Source: JAKATY01 sp038876335
GTDB taxonomy: Archaea; Micrarchaeota; Micrarchaeia; Micrarchaeales; Micrarchaeaceae
Length of the DNA: 8,883 nucleotides
Direction of reading: 5' to 3'
Assembly: GCA_038876335.1 (NCBI GenBank)
Contig: JAVYYS010000022.1
Span: 1 to 8,883, forward strand
Shown one piece after another: positions 6,096 through 8,883 of this stretch; within the stretch, counting starts at the first letter, position 1, and each line of letters begins with the position of its first letter. The notes below the pieces were generated by a model. The model was not told where the DNA came from and ran no database searches. It saw only the letters and a program-made list of their open reading frames with translations. The translations under genes and the position numbers were made by a program.

Positions 6096-6125
6096 CTCTT
6101 CCTAACTCTTCCTAATCTTCCTAAT
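6096..6125 (+). terminator. Tandem TCTTCCTAA pyrimidine repeat, possible terminator
   Basis: TCTTCCTAA occurs three times (6097-6105, 6107-6115, 6116-6124), starting 14 bases after the C39-like stop. Pyrimidine/T-rich tracts are typical archaeal termination sites, and this lies between two convergent genes. The exact repetition is unusual. Confidence 0.4.
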
Positions 6126-6169
6126 TATGGATTTTACTGATTAGTGATGCCAGCTTCTAAGGCCGCGGT

Positions 6170-6346
6170 TCAGCCGTTTCTTAGCTTCAAATCTGCGATC
6201 AGCCAAACTATGCTTGCTACAAGTATTATCAAACCCAAGGCAAGCCATTCCGGAACACTGTAGCTCGTGTATGTCCAATAGAGATCGGCTAGTATTACAA
6301 CTATGCCCATCACTATAGCAAGGTTAGACAGAGCTTTTCCTGCCAT
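6170..6346 (-). CDS. Small two-helix membrane protein (58 residues)
   Basis: The frame runs from ATG at 6346 to TGA at 6170, preceded by GGTGG with five bases of spacing, a good ribosome-binding site. The product begins MAGKALSNLA. It has two hydrophobic helices, about residues 8-28 (LAIVMGIVVILADLYWTYTS) and 33-52 (EWLALGLIILVASIVWLIAD), joined by a short TSYSVP turn, and ends in the basic tail LKLRNG. The Lys near the N-terminus and the basic tail suggest that both ends face the cytoplasm. It begins 27 bases after the peroxiredoxin stop, so the two are probably cotranscribed. I do not recognise a family. Its small size, clean hydrophobicity pattern and ribosome-binding site make it a credible gene, but its function is unknown. 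Confidence 0.78.
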   Translation of the reverse strand: MAGKALSNLAIVMGIVVILADLYWTYTSYSVPEWLALGLIILVASIVWLIADLKLRNG

Positions 6347-6373
6347 TTTTCCACCAGCGCAAAACCAAATTTT

Positions 6374-6937
6374 TCATATCCTGCCAACTATCTCTATGCT
6401 TGGCTTAAGTGTCTTCTTCCCAGGCTCCCAGCTAGCTGGGCAGACCTCTCCAGGATGCTCCCTAACATATATCGCCGCCTCGAGCTTCCTAAGTATCTCC
6501 TTTGTGTTCCTGCCCACGCTGTTGTCGTGGATATCCATGCTCCTAAGCACCATGTCCGGATCTATAATGAAGGTTCCGCGCAGGGAAACGCCCTCTCCGT
6601 CAAGGTATGTGCCGAATTCCATGCATATCTTACCGGTTGGATCAGCAAGCATTGGATACTTCACTTTCTTTATAGATGGAGAGGTATCGTGCCACGCCTT
6701 GTGCGAGTAGACAGTGTCCGTGCTCACGCTCAGCACCTCGGCGCCGAGCTTCTTGAATTCTTCGTAGTGCTCCGCAGCCTCCTCGAGTTCAGTCGGGCAG
6801 ACAAACGTGAAATCTGCCGGATAAAATATCATTACGACCCACTTTCCTTTGTAGTCCGAGAGCTTGGCCTTGCCAAGCTTGTCATCGTAATACGCATCTG
6901 TTTCAAAGTCAGGAACCTTCTCCCCTATTTTTACCAT
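6374..6937 (-). CDS. ahpC: AhpC-type 2-Cys peroxiredoxin
   Basis: It reduces hydrogen peroxide, organic peroxides and peroxynitrite in the cytoplasm using a Cys pair. The start is ATG 6937 (187 residues), preceded by GCGTGAT; an upstream frame from 6979 overlaps the TATA box and is not used. FYPADFTFVCPTEL (38-51) contains the P-xxx-T-xx-C active site, with peroxidatic C47 and T44. R120 (LRGTFIIDP) completes the site. HPGEVCPASWEPG (161-173) contains resolving C166, and the protein ends SIEIVGRI. Length, both Cys positions and the C-terminal motif match bacterial AhpC (E. coli AhpC is also 187 residues) rather than the longer Prx6-like enzymes common in archaea, which suggests acquisition from bacteria. 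No ahpF-type reductase or thioredoxin gene is in the window, so the electron donor is unknown. The small membrane protein follows 27 bases downstream. Confidence 0.96.
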   Translation of the reverse strand: MVKIGEKVPDFETDAYYDDKLGKAKLSDYKGKWVVMIFYPADFTFVCPTELEEAAEHYEEFKKLGAEVLSVSTDTVYSHKAWHDTSPSIKKVKYPMLADPTGKICMEFGTYLDGEGVSLRGTFIIDPDMVLRSMDIHDNSVGRNTKEILRKLEAAIYVREHPGEVCPASWEPGKKTLKPSIEIVGRI

Positions 6938-6978
6938 ATTATCACGCTCTTTAATCCGGCGCACGCCGAATTTGCACA

Positions 6979-6987
6979 CATATAAAG
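6979..6987 (-). promoter_or_regulatory. TATA box for ahpC
   Basis: The minus strand reads CTTTATATG, centred about 46 bases before ATG 6937. Initiation would leave a leader of about 20 bases with the GTGAT ribosome-binding site, unlike the near-leaderless genes nearby. Confidence 0.5.
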
Positions 6988-7172
6988 AAGCAAAAAGATT
7001 ATTAGGTTTCCCACAAAAAATAAGGAGTTAAAGAAAAATTTTTCACTCTTTGACCAATATACCGTAAGTGCCGTAAAACCAGCCGGTGTTAACTACTCCG
7101 CCCGTGCTGGCTATGCTTCGCCACATCCGCAATTTTGGAGCTTCTAGCCTCAACCGACATGCTTAATTGAAT
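6988..7172 (-). other. Gene-free stretch between ahpC promoter and the membrane protein terminator
   Basis: No supported coding sequence on either strand. The region contains a hairpin (7077-7112), a CCGTAA direct repeat (7062-7067 and 7071-7076) and AAGGAG at 7022-7027 with no start codon after it. It could encode a small RNA on the minus strand, or be the decayed remains of a gene. Confidence 0.4.
7077..7112 (-). other. Hairpin followed by TTTT on the minus strand
   Basis: On the minus strand AGCCAGC pairs with GCTGGTT over seven pairs (one G-U), followed after a single-base bulge by CGG/CCG around a 15-base loop, then TTTTA. The same arms on the plus strand contain an A-C mismatch, so the fold favours minus-strand RNA. 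It may be a back-up terminator or part of a small RNA. Confidence 0.4.
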
Positions 7173-7198
7173 CAAAATAAAATAAAAATAAAAGAAAG
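7173..7198 (-). terminator. T-tract terminator of the four-helix membrane protein gene
   Basis: Starting four bases after the TAA, the minus strand carries five runs of three to five T (TTTC TTTTA TTTTTA TTTTA TTTTG). This is the classical archaeal oligo-T terminator arrangement. Confidence 0.65.
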
Positions 7199-7201
7199 GG
7201 G

Positions 7202-7582
7202 TTACTTCTTTGCCGGAAACATGCTTTGCCCGCCCATCGCAGCCCCGATCATCGCTATTATGAAGCCAACGATGCTGAAGCCGAACCAAATATTGCTATA
7301 GACTCCTGCAGTAAGAATGAACAGTGAGAATGCCGCCGCAGCTGCTTCGCAGAAGACATACTTGCCGAGGAACTCACCCATGCGGGAGAAGTTCGCAAAG
7401 CTGGTTATGAATAGTGCTACTGAAGCCAGCACCGCAGTGCCATACAGCAATGGAGTCCAGAGGCTTCCGTATCCGCTGAGTACTGTGCTGAAGTTCATGC
7501 CCATCAGGGCAATTACTCCTAGGTATATCAAGCTGCCTATGAATTCCAGTACAAAGACAGCCGATGCATTTGCTTTCGCCAT
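7202..7582 (-). CDS. Four-helix integral membrane protein of unknown function
   Basis: The start chosen is ATG 7582 (126 residues, beginning MAKANASA), because GTGATG lies just before it and a TATA-like box at 7614-7622 would begin transcription about ten bases upstream. A frame open to 7630 would add 16 residues overlapping that promoter. Four hydrophobic segments are evident: about 9-30, 42-62, 73-95 and 97-117. An Ala-rich run, FCEAAAAAFSLF (77-88), contains a buried-looking Glu and Cys. The C-terminal tail MFPAKK is short and basic. There is no signal peptide beyond the first helix and no metal- or cofactor-binding motif I recognise. It is a single-gene unit divergent from agmatinase, with a strong T-tract terminator. 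The function is unknown; Ala/Gly-rich small four-helix proteins are common in archaea and the pattern is not diagnostic. Confidence 0.82.
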   Translation of the reverse strand: MAKANASAVFVLEFIGSLIYLGVIALMGMNFSTVLSGYGSLWTPLLYGTAVLASVALFITSFANFSRMGEFLGKYVFCEAAAAAFSLFILTAGVYSNIWFGFSIVGFIIAMIGAAMGGQSMFPAKK

Positions 7583-7613
7583 TACATCACACATATAGAT
7601 GCTCTTAGAACCC

Positions 7614-7622
7614 TTTTTAAGC
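7614..7622 (-). promoter_or_regulatory. TATA-like box for the four-helix membrane protein
   Basis: The minus strand reads GCTTAAAAA, centred about 36 bases before ATG 7582, giving a leader of about ten bases that contains the GTGATG ribosome-binding site. Confidence 0.4.
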
Positions 7623-7704
7623 ATAGGCACTATATTCGCTTAGCGTCAAATGTTTGATTGTTGCCGAACATCCATAGACTTGCATAAAAAAGACTTTTGA
7701 GAAG

Positions 7705-7713
7705 CTTTTTATA
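7705..7713 (+). promoter_or_regulatory. TATA box for agmatinase
   Basis: CTTTTTATA is centred about 49 bases before ATG 7758, leaving a leader of roughly 20-25 bases with the GGTG ribosome-binding site at 7750-7753. Confidence 0.5.
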
Positions 7714-7757
7714 GGTAAAGCGGTATTCATGCAAACAATAAACAAAAAGGTGTTGCA

Positions 7758-8648
7758 ATGCACATTCTAAACTCAATGCCCCCTTACAACCTCTTCGGGC
7801 TGGAGGAGCAGGATTACAAGAGTGCAAGGGTGGCTGTGCTGCCTGTGCCCTACGATTCAACCACAAGCTTCGGAGGCGGTGCCCGGGGCGGCCCGCACGC
7901 GATAATAGAGGCAAGCAGGTTCATAGAGCCCTACAGCGAGGAGCTTGGAGGCGAAATAAGCCCTAATTGGATTTACACGCTTGAGGAGCTGGCTCCAGAT
8001 TTCGGCTCGCCCGAAGGTATGGTAGGGAGAATTGAGAAGGAAGTAGACGTGCTGCTCAACGATTCTAAGATGCCGGTCATGCTAGGAGGGGAGCATACGA
8101 TTACAATAGGCGCGTTGAGAAGCTTCTCAAAGCAGAGAGGGAAAGAAGGCTTCACAGTGCTGCATTTCGACGCGCACGCAGATTCAAGGGATGAGTTCAT
8201 GGGCGCGAGGGTGTGCCACGCGTGCGTCATGGCGAGGGCAAGGGAGCTCTGCGGAAGCGTGATGAGCGTGGGAGTTAGAAGCATAGACAGAGAGAGTGCA
8301 GAACGCTACGGCAAGGACATAATATTCATGAAGGACATAAGGGAATTAGGCATAGACGGCGCCATGGGCAGAATCCTGAAGGAGGCAAAGAGCAACGTGT
8401 ACCTTACTGTGGATTTCGATGTGCTAGACCCAAGCGAAATGCCGAGCACCGGCACGCCGGAACCTGACGGCCTGCATTTCAGGGAGCTTGCTGAGATGGC
8501 AAAGGAGATTGCGGCGAGCAGAAAAGTAATAGGTATGGATTTCGTAGAGCTTTCACCCATACCAGGATTCATTGCGCCGAACTATGCAGCTGCAAAACTG
8601 ATCTATCTCTTTCTAGGGGCGGCGCTAGGTTCCTCTACCTCAAAATAA
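7758..8648 (+). CDS. speB: Agmatinase (agmatine ureohydrolase)
   Basis: It hydrolyses agmatine to putrescine and urea in the cytosol, the second step of polyamine synthesis from arginine. In some archaea the related substrate is N1-aminopropylagmatine, which cannot be told apart here. The product has 296 residues, the normal length, and GGTG precedes the ATG. All binuclear manganese ligands of the ureohydrolase family are present: H113 in MLGGEHTIT (108-116), D138/H140/D142 in HFDAHADSR (136-144), and D219/D221 in VDFDVLDP (218-225). VCHACVMAR (152-160) is the archaeal form of the SHGTxxR-type block, and STGTPEPDGL (230-239) and MDFVELSPIPG (260-270) complete the active site, with E264 the conserved substrate-guanidinium Glu. 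TTSFGGGARGGPHAI (35-49) is the usual N-terminal block. Arginase is unlikely given the GTPEPDGL and archaeal-type blocks. It forms a single-gene unit; no arginine decarboxylase or spermidine synthase is in the window. Confidence 0.95.
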   Translation: MHILNSMPPYNLFGLEEQDYKSARVAVLPVPYDSTTSFGGGARGGPHAIIEASRFIEPYSEELGGEISPNWIYTLEELAPDFGSPEGMVGRIEKEVDVLLNDSKMPVMLGGEHTITIGALRSFSKQRGKEGFTVLHFDAHADSRDEFMGARVCHACVMARARELCGSVMSVGVRSIDRESAERYGKDIIFMKDIRELGIDGAMGRILKEAKSNVYLTVDFDVLDPSEMPSTGTPEPDGLHFRELAEMAKEIAASRKVIGMDFVELSPIPGFIAPNYAAAKLIYLFLGAALGSSTSK

Positions 8649-8652
8649 CAAA

Positions 8653-8660
8653 CTTTTTCT
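8653..8660 (+). terminator. Possible oligo-T terminator of agmatinase
   Basis: CTTTTTCT begins five bases after the agmatinase stop. A single five-T run is a modest signal. Confidence 0.35.
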
Positions 8661-8684
8661 AGGAATTTGTAAGTAAGCAGCACA

Positions 8685-8692
8685 TTTAAATA
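8685..8692 (+). promoter_or_regulatory. TATA box for the gene at the right edge
   Basis: TTTAAATA is a strong archaeal box. Initiation about 25 bases downstream falls near 8711-8716, beside an ATG ATG TAA triplet series at 8716-8724. The next gene's ATG is at 8751, after GGAGGG at 8730-8735. Confidence 0.55.
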
Positions 8693-8750
8693 TCTGAAAA
8701 AACAACATATGTGACATGATGTAAGCCGTGGAGGGATTAACACTGCGAAG

Positions 8751-8883
8751 ATGTTTCATATGAGAGCTGAGACTGTAACTTACAATGGCAGTATGCAGAG
8801 CCAGGCAGCAAGAATAGCACAAACCATAAAAGATCTGGTTAATGAATTCAAAAAAGAGAACGAGAAGGTAATTGTAAAGAAAA
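8751..8883 (+). CDS. Start of an unrecognised gene, cut by the window edge
   Basis: The frame is open from ATG 8751 to the end of the window (44 codons seen). It begins MFHMRAETVTYNGSMQSQAA and continues as a Lys/Glu-rich amphipathic helix, IAQTIKDLVNEFKKENEKVI. A second in-frame ATG lies at 8760. Support comes from the TATA box at 8685-8692, GGAGGG upstream and helix-like periodicity. Spacing from GGAGG to 8751 is about 16 bases, longer than optimal, so the start is uncertain. I do not recognise a family, and no downstream sequence is available. No in-frame ATG precedes 8751 after the stop at 8712. Confidence 0.6.
   Translation, partial: MFHMRAETVTYNGSMQSQAARIAQTIKDLVNEFKKENEKVIVKK

Noticed and set aside
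6131..6150. CTGA-TTAG-TGATG, resembling box D' and box C' of a C/D guide RNA
   Set aside because: Convincing outer C and D boxes are missing at the required distances on both sides.
6938..6979. A 14-residue N-terminal extension of the peroxiredoxin
   Set aside because: It overlaps the TATA box. The shorter start gives the exact AhpC length and has a ribosome-binding site.
6986..7147. A 53-codon open plus-strand frame ending in a plausible tail (PHPQFWSF)
   Set aside because: It has no ATG, GTG or TTG, and the AAGGAG inside it is not followed by a start. It could be a gene remnant but cannot be supported.
7617..7730. A 37-codon minus-strand frame upstream of the four-helix membrane protein
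   Set aside because: No ribosome-binding site, and it covers the promoters of both divergent genes. No recognisable motif.
1..8883. Looked for CRISPR arrays, insertion sequences, integrases, tRNA-linked attachment repeats, rRNA and a coherent defence or biosynthetic cluster
   Set aside because: None seen. No copy of the tRNA 3' end recurs in the window, and the genes belong to separate cellular functions.

Overview
The window looks archaeal. AT-rich TATA-like boxes lie about 25-50 bases upstream of most starts, several starts have a GGTG/GGAGG-type Shine-Dalgarno a few bases upstream, and the one tRNA gene (Leu, CAA) carries a 15-base insert in its T loop that folds as a bulge-helix-bulge intron. 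T-arm introns and a compact mix of archaeal and bacterial-type genes would fit a DPANN/ARMAN-like (for example Micrarchaeota) or another acidophile-associated archaeon. That placement is inference; no rRNA or marker protein is present to settle it.

Layout. 1-138: leader and promoter. 139-675 (+): a 178-residue coiled-coil protein whose layout resembles the Mu Gam DNA-end-binding family. It converges, with stops two bases apart, on 678-1952 (-), a TPR-repeat protein with a duplicated C-terminal motif. 2022-4046 (-): an MFS phosphate:H+ symporter-type transporter fused to a complete DUF47/PhoU-like domain. 4250-5089 (+): a divergent NAD kinase. 5090-5275: intergenic, with unassigned TATA boxes and an 11-base-period direct repeat. 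5276-5375 (+): intron-containing tRNA-Leu. 5453-6082 (+): a C39-like (DUF3335-type) cysteine-peptidase fold whose catalytic Cys position reads Ser. 6170-6346 (-): a 58-residue two-helix membrane protein, probably cotranscribed behind 6374-6937 (-), a bacterial-type AhpC peroxiredoxin. 6988-7200: no gene, but a T-rich terminator and a hairpin. 7202-7582 (-): a four-helix membrane protein of unknown function. 7758-8648 (+): agmatinase. 8751-end (+): start of an unrecognised gene.

The genes do not form one pathway. They are mostly single-gene units with their own promoters: phosphate uptake, NADP synthesis, peroxide defence and putrescine synthesis. No insertion sequence, CRISPR array or integrase is visible. 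The most notable items are the Gam-like protein, the transporter-DUF47 fusion, the T-loop intron with an extended acceptor helix, and the Cys-less C39-like protein. All family assignments are by eye from remembered motifs; no search was run.
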